Below, in pieces: positions 30,790 through 44,962 of a stretch of DNA of 64,000 nucleotides (position 1 is the first letter of the stretch; every line of letters begins with the position of its first letter). Made by a program: the position numbers and the translations under genes. Source of the DNA: Alternaria dauci (taxonomy: Eukaryota; Ascomycota; Dothideomycetes; Pleosporales; Pleosporaceae); NCBI RefSeq assembly GCF_042100115.1, contig NC_091272.1:1-64000 (forward strand). Direction: 5' to 3'. The notes below the pieces were generated by a model. It had not been told where the DNA came from and did no database searches. It saw only the letters and a list, made by a program, of their open reading frames with translations.

Positions 30790-31275
30790 TTTTTTTTTAA
30801 ACTACTAAACTTTACTTTTTCTACTTCTAAAGTTACTCTCCTTTTCTTATTACTCTCTAAAATTACTATATATATATAAACTACTAGACTCTATCTTTTC
30901 TTAAACTACTAGACTCTACTTTTTCTACTTCTAAAGTTACTCTCCTTTTCTTATTACTCTCTAAAATTACTATATATATATAGACTACTAGACTCTATCT
31001 TTTCTAAAACTACTAGACTCTACTTTTTCTACTTCTAAAGTTACTCTCCTTTTCTTATTACTCTCTAAAATTACTATATATATATAAACTACTAGACTCT
31101 ATCTTTTCTTAAACTACTAGACTCTATCTTTTCTTAAACTACTAGACTCTATCTTTTCTTAAACTACTAGACTCTATCTTTTCTTAAACTACTAGACTCT
31201 ACTTTTTCTAGTTCTAAAGTTACTCTCTTCTTCTTATTACTCTCTAAAATTACTATATATATATAAACTACTAGA
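30790..31275 (+). repeat. ~105-bp minisatellite with CTACTAGACTCTA core
   Basis: About four long units (CTACTAGACTCTA, CTTTTTCTACTTCTAAAG, TTACTATATATATA) with a run of shorter ~25-bp CTACTAGACTCTATCTTTTC units at 31085-31200. All are in RIP-degraded DNA. Confidence 0.85.
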
Positions 31276-31849
31276 CTCTATATTTTTTAAAACTAGCTTA
31301 TAGTTTATATAGGGCTACGTATATCTACTTAGATTCTTATATAAAAAAGCGCACCTCTAAGGTCTTTTCTACTACCTTAACCCTATAAGGCGAAAATTAA
31401 ACTAAAAGGTGTTCCTACACTATATAAGAGAGGACTTAGAGATAGTAGAAAGTTAATAAGGTTAATATATAGAGTAGAAATTAACTCTACTAAGAATAAA
31501 AGTAGATTAAATTACTAAGGGGGCTCTTATTCTAGGGGAGAGAGTAAAGGTTAGTAATATAGACGGGCGTAGTAGCGTAGTAAAGTAGGTAACTTTAGGG
31601 GGTAAGTAGCTAAGTTAGCTACTAAAAAGGTAATATAGCTAGGCGTAGTAATATAGTAGGGTAGGTAACCTAGGGGGTAAATAGCTAAGTTAGTAGTTAA
31701 AGGGGGTAGTTAAACTAGCTAATACTTTATCCTTATAGGTAGTAAAGTATAATTCTATTAGGTATCTTAATTTATTAGGTACCTAAAGGAGTTAAAATAC
31801 CCTTCTATAAACGTAACCTTAATTTAAGGAAAGATAGTACTCTAGCTAT

Positions 31850-32830
31850 ATAGTTAAGAGGGCTATTAGGCTATACTAGTTACTTTATTATAGTAGGTTA
31901 CCTATAGTTTACTAACTACTATAGGTATTAGGTTATAGAATATTAGCTGTTAGGCTATACTAGTTACTTTATTATAGTAGGTTACCTATAGTTAACTACT
32001 TACTTACGTAGTTAGGGGAGGGGAAGTTAGTAGTAGGGCTATACTAGTTACTTTAATATAGTAAGTTACCTATAGCTAGCTACCTATCCTTATTATCTAA
32101 CTATAGAAAGTTAGCTATTTAGCTATACTAGTTACTTTATTATAGTAGGTTACCTATAGTTAACTACCTACTTACGTAGTTAGGGGAGGGGAAGTTAGCT
32201 ATTTAGCTATACTAGTTACTTTAGTATAATAGGTTACCTATAGTTAACTACCTACTTAAATTTAAGGGTTAAATATTAGTAGTTAGGCTATACTAGTTAC
32301 TTTAGTGTAGTAGATTATCTATAGCTAGTAATATACTATAAGTGTTAGGTTATAGAAAGTTAGCTATTTAGCTATACTAGTTACTTTAGTATAGTAGGTT
32401 ACCTATAGTTAACTACCTACTTAAATTTAAGGGTTAAATATTAGTAGTTAGGCTATACTAGTTACTTTAGTGTAGTAGGTTATCTATAGCTAGTAGTATA
32501 CTATAAGTGTTAGGTTATAGAAAGTTAGCTATTTAGCTATACTAGTTACTTTAGTATAGTAGGTTATCTATAGCTAGTAGTACACTATAGGTATTAGGTT
32601 ATAGAAAGTTAGCTATTTAGCTATACTAGTTACTTTATTATAGTAGGTTACCTATAGCTAACTACCTACTTTTCTCCCTTAGTAGTAGATAGTTAGCTAT
32701 TAGGCTATACTAGTTACTTTAGTATAGTAGGTTATTTATAGCTAGTTACCTACGTAAATCCTTAGGTTATAGATAGTTAGCTATTAGGCTATACTAGTTA
32801 CTTTATTATAGTAGGTTACCCCTAGAGGTA
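31850..32830 (+). repeat. ~100-bp minisatellite with CTATACTAGTTACTTTA core
   Basis: About ten irregular repeats of TTAGCTATTAGGCTATACTA, GTTACTTTAKTATAGTAGGT and TACCTATAG. Spacers vary in length. Confidence 0.85.
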
Positions 32831-34724
32831 GCTATATCTTCTATATTCTATTTTTAGTCTTATATTTATAAGCCCTATTACCTAGGTAGTAGTTAGAGAC
32901 GTTAACTCTATTTAGCGCGCTACTAGGGTCTAGGCGACTATTAATAGCTTATAAGGGTTAGTAAAAGCCTATTTAAATTAGTAAATTATAGCTAGTTTTT
33001 AAAAGGGTTAGGTTATCTACCTAAACTATAGTGTAAGATTTTTAAGTACTAGACCTAAACTTACTTTTAGTAACTAAAAAGCCCTAGAAACCTTATAGTA
33101 GATAAGTAAATTATCTTTAGGGTACGTTAAAGTAGGTCTATCTATACTTTATATATATAAGGCTTATAATAATAGTACTCCTCTTAAGGCGTATATACTA
33201 TAGGCTTATTATTAGTAGTAACGCTAATTAGGCTTTATAGTAGACTACGCCTTAGGGAACTTAGTAAGGGTAAATAAATAATTACCTATAGTAATTATAC
33301 CCTACGTATATTTATAGTAGGTAATTAGGATAGCTTTAGTAATCCCCTTCTTAGTATAATTTTACTCCTTTAGGGGCTTAGCTATAGCGCCTTAGCGCTA
33401 TTAGTAAATAATTATTACCTAGTTAATTCTACTAGTTAGTATATACTTATCTTAAAGATAAAGCTATAGAGGCTTAAGTAAGAAGTAAAACTATAAATAG
33501 CTCTACTAATATAGTTATAGTTAACTTAATTATACCTACCTAAATAGGATCTAATAGGTGTAGATAGTAGCTCTTCTAGGTTTATATAGGTGTTTACTTT
33601 TTATAGCCTAGGTAGCGATAGTTTAATTAAGTTTCTACCCTATTAGTAAATTATAGGATTACCTCTTTATAAGTAATTATAGGTAGTAAAAAATAAGGGT
33701 TTAGTTTTTAGAGACCTTTAGTAATAGAGGTTTATATATAAGGAAGGCTAGTATAGACTAGGAAATAATATTATTTAGTAATTACTAAATTTTAAACGCA
33801 TATAGCGCCCTTTAGTTTCTAAAAGGTATAACTACTAATTATTTATTTATATACTTAAGCTCTACTTAGTATTAGGTATCTTTATCTCTTCTTACTAAAG
33901 ACTTACCTTAAATTTATTAACAGCTAGCCTACTAGTCTTAGGGGTGTAGTACGCGTTATACTCTTAGATAGTAATAGCTAGCTTCTTTAAAGCCTTTAAT
34001 AAGTGTTTAAAATTAAATTATAGAGACTATTATCTATTTTCCTATCCCTTACCTAGATCTAGGGTAACCTTAATCTAGGTAGAATTTAGTAACGTAGGGG
34101 GCTAATAAGTAGTAGGCGTAAATTAAGATCTAAGGGTTAGAGCTAACTCTAGTAGCTTTAAGTTATTTAGGTAGCTAGGTAATAGAGAAGCGTCTTAATT
34201 TATAACCTACTATAACTTAGTCTATAGCCTAAATCCTAAGTATTAGGTCCCTAGGTATAGGTCTATTTAACCCTAGACTATTTATAGTCTAGGTAGTATT
34301 TTAATAACCTATAGTTTTAGCTATAGTATATTACTAGTATAGATTTATCTCTCTTAAAAGTAGCTCTAAAAGGGAGTAACTAGTTTAGTACTTAGTTACT
34401 AACTCTAAGGATTACGTTATAGGTTCTAGCTATAGATTAAGATAGGTAACCTATAGGTAGGCTTAGGTAGGCTCTAGCTAGCTTTATAGTAAGCCTAGAG
34501 TCTATAAAAAACGTACTTATATTAGTAAACCCCTAAGCGTTAATTCTAAAGTTAAGGAATTATCTACCTAAACTTAGCCCTATTTAGGCTAATTAAAGTA
34601 GAAAGACGTTAAACTTCTTAGGTAAAAGCGTTCTACTATAGCTATAACTACTATTTTAGTATTTATCTACCTATAGTAAGACCCTTTAGAATAAATAGCT
34701 ACTAGGATAGATTAGGACTAATTA

Positions 34725-35080
34725 TATTAGAGATATTAAAGTTAGAACTCTACTATAAGGTAGGTTTTAGTAGTAGATATTATAGTAAATCTATATAGGG
34801 GGGTAGGTACCTTTATAGTATAGTATATTTCTTACTACGCTAGTATATTTAGTCCTATAGGGTAGCCTATTAAAGTTACTATACTATATCTAAATCTAAA
34901 TATATTAGAGATATTAGAGTTAGAACTCTACTATAAGGTAGGTTTTAGTAGTAGATATTATAGTAAATCTATATAGGGGGGTAGGTGCCTTTATAGTATA
35001 GTATATTTCTTACTACACTAGTATATTTAGTCCTATAGGGTAGCCTATTAAAGTTTCTATACCTTATCTTTATTATACTA
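34725..35080 (+). repeat. 178-bp direct duplication
   Basis: TATTAGAGATATTARAGTTA and the following ~150 bases occur at 34725 and again at 34903 with few differences. Confidence 0.85.
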
Positions 35081-38000
35081 AGGCGCCTTAGACTTTTCCT
35101 CTAAGGTGCTAGATATTTATAGTAGCTTATCTTTTTAAAACTTATATAGTTTTTATTTATCTTTAAAACTTATATAGTTTTTATTTATTAATTTTATAGT
35201 ATATAGATATCCCTTACTAGAGGGGAAAAAGGAGAAAAATATATATAAGTTATAAGGTAGATAGGAGGAGGAGGAGGAGGAGGAGAAGAAAGTAAAAGAG
35301 TAAGGAAAGATAGGAGGATTAATAAAAGATAGTAGGGGAATAGGGATAGAGGTAGAGGCTTATAGATATATATTACTATAAATCTACTATAGTACCTCTA
35401 GCTTAGTTAGAATAGTAGTAAGGATAACTATAGCGTTACTTATAATAGTACCTTATTTTTAATAACTATACTTTTATATAAACTACTTATTAGTCTTAAG
35501 AGGATTATCTAGTATATACCTTAGCCTTCTTAGTATATTACTACCCTCCTAAAGAATAAAAAATAGTATAGGTATTATAATACCTAGCTACTAATAATTT
35601 TTAGTAATATCCTAGCCTATTATATAGAAATATTAGTTTAAGCTATACTTATAGTAGGTATATATTACTAGGGTCTATCTTATATACTCCTCCCTATACT
35701 ACTCGTATAATTCTATAGTATACCCTCCTCTATAGTAATAGAGATATAAGTATTAAGACTAGTTTAGGTTACTAATAAGCTAATAGGTAATATAACTATT
35801 TACTAACTATACTAGGACTTCTTAAATTTTCGCCTCCTCTTAGGCTTACTACCTTAAAGTAGTAACCTATTTAGATATACCCTCCCTATAAAGGTTATAA
35901 TAAGTTACCTAAATCTAGGTATAGATAGCTAACTAACTATCTAGATATAGGCTTAGGATATTCTATTAATATACACCTACGCTAGTATAGATAAATTTAT
36001 AGATAGCGCCCTAATCTACTATACGCTACTAGTAATCTAATAGCTTACTTACTACTAGTATAGCCTATTAAGGTTCTTCTACTAAGATAATTAAATTAAT
36101 AAACTTACCTCCTCTTCTAGTACACCTAGACTCTTAAGTAAAATTAATTATCCTATATAGCGCGCTAACGTAAAGAGTATAGATAATATTAGGGTAGTTA
36201 ATACTAGTACTAAGGGATAAAGTAGTAGTAATAAGCCCCCTATTTTAAAGCTAAGTTTTTAGAGCCTAGCTTTAGTTATCTACTTCTATACTAGTATAGA
36301 AGAATAGGTAGCCTAACTACCCTCTAAGTAAGTCGCACTAATTCCTATATTAGTAATAAATAATTACTTTTTACTTACTAAAGATCTATACTAACTAGTA
36401 GCGCCTAATTACCTCTACCTCTTTATTTAATACCCTAGGCTAATATTACTAAACTAGATACTAGATATTAGGGCGTATAGTAGAGGCGCGTATATACTAT
36501 AGGCTGCGTAGGCTTATAGCCTATCTAAGTTTATACTTAAGTAAGGGGGGTTACGTAGTAGTAAGTAAGATAAACTAAACCTTAATTATACGTAGCTAGT
36601 TAAGGTAGGCTAATTTTAGGCGCTAGTTATAGCTAGTAAATATTAAATAATACTTATCTATAATAATACACTTTAGCTAGCCTCCCTTAGAAAGGATAGT
36701 AGTAAAGGTAAGGAATCTATATTCCTCTATAGTATTAGCGCTAACTATAACTATAGTAGCTAAGGTATTTAAAGTATACTTAGCTACCTACTTAGTTACT
36801 AGTATATTTACCTCTACTAACTACCTTATTAGGTCTTAAATAAGCTCGTAAAATAGGACTATAATAATAGTAACCCTAGGATTTAATTAGTAGGTAAGTG
36901 CTATAAAAAGAAGACTCTTTCTACTACTTATTAGGAGAATAATAACTAGTAGTATTTCCCTTAAAAGAATTACACGTAAAGTAATCTCTTATTTAGGTAA
37001 TTTAAAAGTAATTAGACCTTCTCTTTTTAATACCTTCTAAACTAGTACTTTTAGATTAGAGTTACTAATAGTTATAAGTAGTAGCTTAGTATATATTACC
37101 TAAATTATAGTAGAAGTAGCGCTATTTTTAGGGTACTAACCTAGCGTAATTATTCTAAGTAAATCTTATTACGTCTTAGTTAAATTTATTACACTTCTAC
37201 TAACGCTTTTAGGTATAAGCGCTAGAGGTAAGGCGCTTAATAGCTAGAGAAAGTAGTACTACTTACTACTTAAATACTAGAATATTTAAAGCGACTAGTA
37301 GCTAAGGTAGGATATAATACCTATTTTAACCCTATAGTATAAAGTACTAGTAAGTTTAGTTTAGCCTACTTAAAGGTTAAGGCTACTTTCTAGCTATATT
37401 TTAGGCTCCTCCTACTCTCCCTTAGTTAAGGCCTCTTATATACCTTTACTAAATTCCTTACTAATAACTTCCTACCTAATAGTAATAGCTATATAGTAAT
37501 ACTCTAGTGTAGTAAGCTAGTAGCCTAGCTAGAGGCTTATTTCATATATAATAATCTTACTAAGTTAACTAGTCTCTTAGGGGCTAGTAGCGTTAGCCTA
37601 GAGGTAATTAGTATAGCTAATCCCTAGTTACTTACTTTTTAGGTACTTAGTAAGTAGCTATATATATATAAGAAATATTATAAATAACTAACTAACTCTC
37701 TAAGGTAGAAAATATAGTATTACCTTAGGTGTATCCTATAGTACCTAGCTTTTATAATACTAGCTTATAAAAACTACTTAGCTATCTATTATATAAATAT
37801 TCTAGTCTTATATATAGCTATTCTAGTAGTAAGTAGAGGTAATTTTAGTTCCTTAGGTAGGCTGCCCTCCTATAATATAAGTTAAAAAGAGGAGGTATTT
37901 AAGGAACTTTTCTACCTAATAAAGATAGTAGCGCACTAATTAAGGCTACTAGGCTAAGTTCTAGGGGTTAAATAGCCTATATCCCTAAGGACTATCTATT

Positions 38001-39779
38001 ATCTTTTAAATAGTCTATTTAAGACTACCTACTAACTTATTATCTAGGTAGGAAAGAAAGGAGTAGCTATATTAGCTAAAGGTAATATTATCCTAGATTT
38101 TCCTAAGTAGTATCTAAAAGTAGTCTACCTTAGCTAATATCTATAGTAAGTTACACTATAGGTAGTCTTCTACCTACTATAGTATACTAGTAACTATAGC
38201 CTAGATATCTTTTAAATAAATTAGCTAACCCCTTATATAGAGAGTCCCTTAGTCTTTTAACTATAGTAAGATTAGAGTATTAGTAGAATTTATAGTAATA
38301 TACTTTAAGTAAGCTAAGAGGCTTATTATCTTACTAAAAGGGCTATATAAGCTATTAACTAAGTATTATTTTCTTTTCTTTATAAAGTTTTCCCTCTCTA
38401 GCTTACCTTACTACTAGGCTAGGCGCTAAGTAGCTAGGAGTAGAATTTTAATAGCTAGTATATAAGTATAGTATATAACTCCTACTAGTATATAAGAGAA
38501 ATTATAGGCCTCTTATAAGTAGTTTATAGTATTATTAATACCTAATACTACTAGAAAGTAGATTAATCTACTTTAAAATAGGTTATCCCCTACTATTTAG
38601 AAGATAAAGGATTTAAATAGCTATAGTAAGTTCGTAATTTATTAGCTAATAGAGTCTAGGTATAGTAAGTGCTAAAAAAGTATAGTAAGGTCTTTCTAGT
38701 TACTAGACTATAGAAATAGCTACTTTACGTTATATATTTTATCCTTATAATAATAAGAGGAGCTAGGCTAACCCTTAATATCTAAGTCTAGCTCTTCTAA
38801 GCTTAACTAGCTAGATAAAGTATTACTCCTACTATCTTTATACTATATCTCTTAGGTAGAGTAAACCTATAGGATATAGTAGATAAAGCGCTTTATATAG
38901 CTAGCGTACTACTTCTAACTTTTAGGATTCTAGAGGCGCGCTATTAGGTAGGTATTAGCCTCTTTAGCTTTAGCGCTTCTTAGCTAGCGCTAGCTCTTAA
39001 GTCTAAGGGTAGATAGACTAGTAACTACCCACTTAATAGCCTTATTAATAACGTCTACTACACCCTAAAGTAGTATATTATTCTTCTTAGGTATATAGCT
39101 TACCTAGCTTAGGTAGGTAAGATTATAGTAGGTAAGATAAATTACCTACTTATTTTACTTAAACTAGCTAGTATAGTTAGTCTTTACTACTATAGCGTTA
39201 GCGATTATAAGTAACTAGGTATAGACTACTTATAAATCTTAAATTTCTTTTATTATATATAATGCGTCGCTAGTAGTTAAAATTAGTACTAATATACTAC
39301 TAGGTAGAGGCTATACTTAAAAGTAGTACTAGAAACTAGCTAAAGAGAAGAATATCTAGGCTTAAATATAAGCCTATAGCTAGTAATCCTCTTTACTTAA
39401 ATTCTAGGAGTACTTCTTATTATAGTATCTTTAAATCTTATAGTAGCTTATTATAATAAATAAATAGCTAGTATTATTATACTAATAAAGAAATACTAAG
39501 ATAAGAGTACTTAATATTAATATAAATAGCTAGTATAGGAGAGGAGAAGTAATATCCTTTTAGTTATTAAGTAAGAGGTTACTAATCTTATATAATTTAT
39601 TTAAGGCCTACCTCTCTCCTTTCTAAGTAGAGTAGTAATCTCTTAAGTAAGTTATCTAGTTTCGCACTACGCTATAGTCTTTATAGATAATAACTTAGTA
39701 TTCTAGTAGGTAGTATAGATAGTCCCTAAGAAGCTAAATTTTAAGAGTAGAGCCCTACTATAGAGGTAAGGCTACTATA

Positions 39780-39990
39780 GCTAGCTAAAATTCTAGGTAG
39801 TAGGCTAAGATTCTAGGTAGTAGGCTAAAATCCTAGGTAGTAGGCTAAAATTCTAGGTAGTAGGCTAAGATTCTAGGTAGTAGGCTAAAATCCTAGGTAG
39901 CTAGCTAAAATCCTAGGTAGCTAGCTAAGATTCTAGGTAGCTAGCTAAAATTCTAGGTAGTAAGCTAAAATTCTAAGGGGTAGACTAAAT
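39780..39990 (+). repeat. 20-bp minisatellite
   Basis: About ten units of CTAGGTAGTAGGCTAARATT. Confidence 0.9.
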
Positions 39991-41569
39991 TTCTAAGGCT
40001 ATAGTAGCTTTAAATCCTAGGGTAACTTATAGTACTAGCTAGAATTATATAAAGAATACTAAAACTTTACCTAAAACTATTTTTATAAATAACTTTATAA
40101 CTAAACTTCCTACTCTAAAACTAAGCGTAGATTTAGAATCGCGCTATAAATCTATATAAAACTATCTTTTTATATTCTTTTTTTACCTCTATAAAGTTAA
40201 CCCTAAGTACCTTAAGGCTACTTAATTTTTTAACCTTAGGGCTACTAGTAATTTCTTATTAACCCTTATTATCTTACTAAAATTTAGTTAGATCTTATAG
40301 CCCTAAGGTAATCTTCTTAGTAAGGAAGTTTACTTAATACCTACTTAGTATAAGTATTTAGGTAGTAAGAAATATAATATTAAAGGTAGCTATAATAAGT
40401 ATATTAGAGTATATTTAAGATTAGAAAATACTTCTTTAATTTTAGCGCTCTTAGTACTCCTAGGGTAAGTAGTTATTTAAAGATAATATACTAAAGCTAC
40501 TATAGTATAATAAGTTAGACCTTTTTAGATTAGCTAAATATAATAATTATATTACTATATTATTAGATAGGCGTCTAGTACTTTTATAAATAGTATTAGT
40601 AATACTATATAAATCTAAGCTTATAGTAAATAATATAAGTTAGTTTAAGAACTTAGTTATAATAGTAAAGATAAGTTAGGCTCTAGGTATTACCTTAGAG
40701 ATATAATATAGGTAGATTATAGCTACTCTAACTACTAAGTATAAATAATTAGAAAGTCTTATTTAGTAAAGATAAGTATTTACTAAAGAGTATAGTTATA
40801 GATATATAATAGTAGTAAAGAAGTTCCTCTTTAGTTAATCCTTCTAATATATAGATAGGTCTCTAGCTATAAAAGAGGATAGCTTAGTAGATTAAAAAGA
40901 GTTTAGTAAGTAACTAGATACTAAGAAAAGATAAGGAATTATAAAAGCTAAGTTTAAGGTTAGGGTATTTATACTTCTACTATAAAAGTTAATTATAAAT
41001 ATATATATAGAGTTAGGCTTAATATTTATATATTTTATATAATAAGTAGAGATACTAGTATTATATAACGTAAACGTTTTTAAAGTAGCTAAGGTAATTA
41101 AGCTATTTTATATTACTTATATATTAGATTATATACTACTAGCGCTATTAGCTTTAAAGGGAATAACTAATAAAGAGATTAAAACCTACTATCTACTAGC
41201 TACTCTCTATTAGCTTAATAATATATATAGATAAAAAGAGAGGAGATTATAAGTAAAAGTATCTCTAAGGAAGAAGATAATAATAGAGAGGTTATAAGTA
41301 AAAGTAATTTTAGAGAAGAAGATTCTATTATACTAGATACTTAGGTATATTAGTAGTTAAAGGGGTTAGTAAAAAACTATTATATACTTTATAGGTTTAT
41401 ATTTAATAAGAAAATTATAAAGGTATAAAAATATTAAGTTACTTACTAATAGGGGTACTTAGAAAGGTTTTCTATTTACCCCTACCTATAGTATATAATC
41501 TTTACTCTTTTATACTAGTATATTATTTTAACCTTACTTTAGGACTAAAATAATCTTATAAGCTTACTA

Positions 41570-42010
41570 CTTAACTAAGTATCTTTACTATTAGACTAAG
41601 TATCCTTACTATTAAACTAAGTATCCTTACTATTAGACTAAGTATCCTTACTATTAGACTAAATATCCTTACTATTAAACTAAGTATCCTTACTATTAGA
41701 CTAAATATCCTTACTATTAGACTAAATATCTTTATTATTAGATTAAATATCCTTACTATTAGATTAAGTATCTTTACTATTAGACTAAATATTTTTATTA
41801 TTAAACTAAATATCTTTACTATTAGACTAAGTATTTTTATTATTAAACTAAATATCTTTACTATTAAACTAAGTATCTTTACTATTAAACTAAGTATCCT
41901 TACTATTAGACTAAGTATCCTTACTATTAGACTAAGTATCCTTACTATTAAACTAAATATCCTTACTATTAGACTAAGTATCTTTACTATTAGACTAAAT
42001 ATCCTTACTC
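41570..42010 (+). repeat. 21-bp minisatellite
   Basis: About twenty units based on TACTATTAGACTAAGTATCC. Variation is C/T and G/A. Confidence 0.9.
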
Positions 42011-42749
42011 TAAAAGATACTAAGACTAAATAAAAAATATATAGCTAAGATATCTAGTTAATTTTCTTATATATAAACTAGTTCTTTAAGGATATAAACC
42101 CTATATCCTATAACCTTATATAGTTAGTATACTCCTACTTAAAAGCTAGTAATACTATTACTAATAAAGAAGAAAGCTCTTTATAAAAAATCTTTTACTT
42201 TAGCTCCTCTAGCTTCTTCTAAAGCTTATTAAGTTTAGTACTCTCTTTATAAACTAACTATTAAAGCTCTAAAAGAGTAGGTTAAAAAGTATAAGAAGGC
42301 CTCTCTTTATAAGTATCTTCTTAGTAGCTAATATCCTATTAATATTAGTAGTCTTTATTATTATATAAAGTTAATTAATTCTACTCTTTAGCCTAAGGTT
42401 CTTATTATTAAGCTTATTACTATAGTTAAGGATACTATTATTACTAAGTCTAGTAGTAATAGTGCTAGTTTCTAGTCTTTATTATATACTTCTCTAGGTT
42501 TTAATAGTAAGTAGTTAGCTAGTTATATTATTACTATCCTAATAGGCTTTTAGCTATAGTTCTTATAGAAATCTATATTTAACTATCTTATTTTACTTCT
42601 TATTCCTTTTAAAGATATTAGTATTACTTCTAATCTTCTTTCTTTATAAGGTATTTATACTACTCCCTCCCTTACTTAAGAAATTAAAGGTCCCTTCTTC
42701 TTTAAAACCTAGTTTCTAAAGAGTATTTAGAAAATAAAGTAGACTAAAC

Positions 42750-44480
42750 CCCCTATAGGCCTTAGGGATAGGGCTTATAGTATTATCTTATATTATATTA
42801 CTAAGAAATTTTAAATCTAAGCCTTAATAATCTTAGTATATTTAAAAGTCTCTTTTTATATATAATACCTTTCTATCTATCCCTAATATTACGCTTAGCT
42901 ATACTACCTTAAAGTCCCTACTATTATAATTACTACTAATACTACCTAGAGATTAAGAAGCTTTATTATATTATAGTAATTATATTTTTAAAGTATAAGT
43001 ACTACTACTATTATAATTCCCTTTAAGTAGCTATAAAGCTTATATATTACTATTACTTAAACTCTTCTATAGTTACTATATACCTAATAAGTCTTATTAT
43101 ACTATATCTTAAGCCTCCTATATTATAAAATTAATTATCTACTACTTTATTAATACCTACCCTATATATATAATTATTAGCTATACCTACTTAATATAAT
43201 TATAAGATAGGGATAAGCTAGCTAAGGACTTACTATAGCTATCTATTATAGTCCTCACTTATAACTATCTTAATATATACCTTTTACTCTATTATAAGTA
43301 TACCTCTAGCTACTATTATATTTCTTAGCTTCTTAATATAAATATTCTACTCTATAGTAATAGATAACCTTACTTTTATATTTATCCTAGTACTAGCTAG
43401 TAAAGTAATACTACCTAAGTAAATAAGAGTTATAGTAAATAGGCTATTAATATAAAAGAGAATTTTATATTAGTCCTTAGTAGTATTATCTAATAAGTTT
43501 AAAGAGGAGAAGTAGGTATTTAAGAAAGGGCTTAAGATACTATAAGGCTTAAGATTATTATAGTTTAAGTTAATTTAATCCTTAGTATACTAGTACTTTA
43601 TATCTATATTAGTATTAATATTAAGTACTATCTATAACTCTAGGAATAGCTACTTAACACCTATAATATAATTATATATTATAAGGTGTAAAGTATTAAA
43701 GAAGGTATTTCTCTTTAGTAGTAAGCTTTAGGATAGAGTATTAAAGTAGAAGTTAAGAAATAGAAATTTAAAGAGCTAGTAGTTACTTAAATATTTCTAT
43801 AGCCTTAAGTACTATAGTTATAAGCCTAGAGGTAAACTATAAACTATAGTTATTAACTAAAAAACTCCTCTTCTACTTTAACTCCTCTTCTACTTTAACT
43901 CCTCTTCTCCCTAATATTACTATAACTCTCTAGAACTACTTAAAGTTTAGGGCTTTAGTTTTAACCTATCTATTATTAAACTATATATAGCTATATATAG
44001 TAAAAATAAGTATTTAGGAAATATACCTTTACTATAATTTATTATAGTATCTTTTAATAGTGTTATACTTACGTCTTTTACTAGTATATTTATTATTTAA
44101 ATAAGGGTACTACTACTAATATATAGGCTTTATAGCTACTTAAAGGGAATTATAATTATAATTATAACTATAACTATAACTATAATTACTATAATTACTA
44201 TAATATAATAGAGCTTAATCTCTAGGTAGTGTTAGTAGTAATTATAATAGTAGGGACGTTAAGGTAGTATAGCTACTTTATTAGGTTAGTTAAAGTTAAT
44301 AAGAACCTAAGATATAAGTATATATATAGCGTAATATAGGGGATAGATAGAGAGGTGTTATAGGTAAAAAGAGACTTCTAAATATACTAGGATAGTTTAG
44401 GCTTAGTTTTAAAATTTCTTAGTAATATAATATAAGATAATACTATAGGCCTTATCCCTAAGGCTTAGGGGGGTCTAAAA
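42750..44480. mobile_element. RIPped element with ~330-370-bp inverted ends
   Basis: The left segment (42750-43075, starting near TATAGGCCTTAGGGATAGGG) is repeated in reverse complement at 44110-44480. The region just inside the right arm (43862-44098) is the RIPped version of the intact 3184-3414 repeat. A truncated copy lies at 53823-55221. Long terminal inverted repeats suggest a DNA transposon or foldback element. The interior is too mutated to show a transposase. Confidence 0.6.
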
Positions 44481-44639
44481 AAGCTCTATAATTATCCTAA
44501 AAGGGTAAGTGTAAAGCCTTATAAGCTTATAAGCTAGCTATAAAGTGTTAGAAGTATATTAGTAATACTATAGCTACTATATAAACCTAGGTAGTTATAT
44601 AGCTAGTTCTACCTAAAGCTACTAGAACGGAGGTAATCC

Positions 44640-44962
44640 GCACCCCTAAAAAATATTCTAAATAAGCTAAAAGCCTTATAGGCCTAGATATAGTATAGAG
44701 CTAGCTTTACGCAATTTAATTATAATTTATTATAGCGATACAGCTACAATACTTATAAAGGCGTTGTGTTATAGGTGGGGCGTTACGCGAACCTATGCGT
44801 TACGCGACCCGGCACTGTAGGGCGTTGACTGACACGCTACTGTAGCAGAAGGTTATCCTAAGCCGCTAACTAAAAGACCTTTAGACCCCTAGCTACCTAT
44901 AGTTCTCTTCTCTATCAAATACAACTTAATATACCTGTGCGATAGCTCCCGTAGCGTAGCCC
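44640..44962 (-). mobile_element. Low-RIP terminal fragment of the TIR element family
   Basis: Ends with GCGTAGCCCCT then TA. On the minus strand it matches the 51610 end, including GGGAGCTAT, AGAGAAGAGA and TAGGTAGCTAGGGGTCTAAAGG. CpA and TpG survive here, unlike in the 51.6-kb copy. It marks the border of the RIP block. Confidence 0.65.

Larger units (their letters stand above)
26591..44640. other. 18-kb RIP-degraded transposon block
   Basis: AT-rich DNA with CA and TG dinucleotides nearly absent while TA is in large excess. It contains no ORF of note. It holds an LTR-like repeat pair, several minisatellites and a long-TIR element, listed separately. Residual C/G sit mainly in CT/AG, CC/GG and CG contexts, as expected when CpA is the RIP target. 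Individual element families cannot be named from coding content because all frames are destroyed. Confidence 0.9.
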
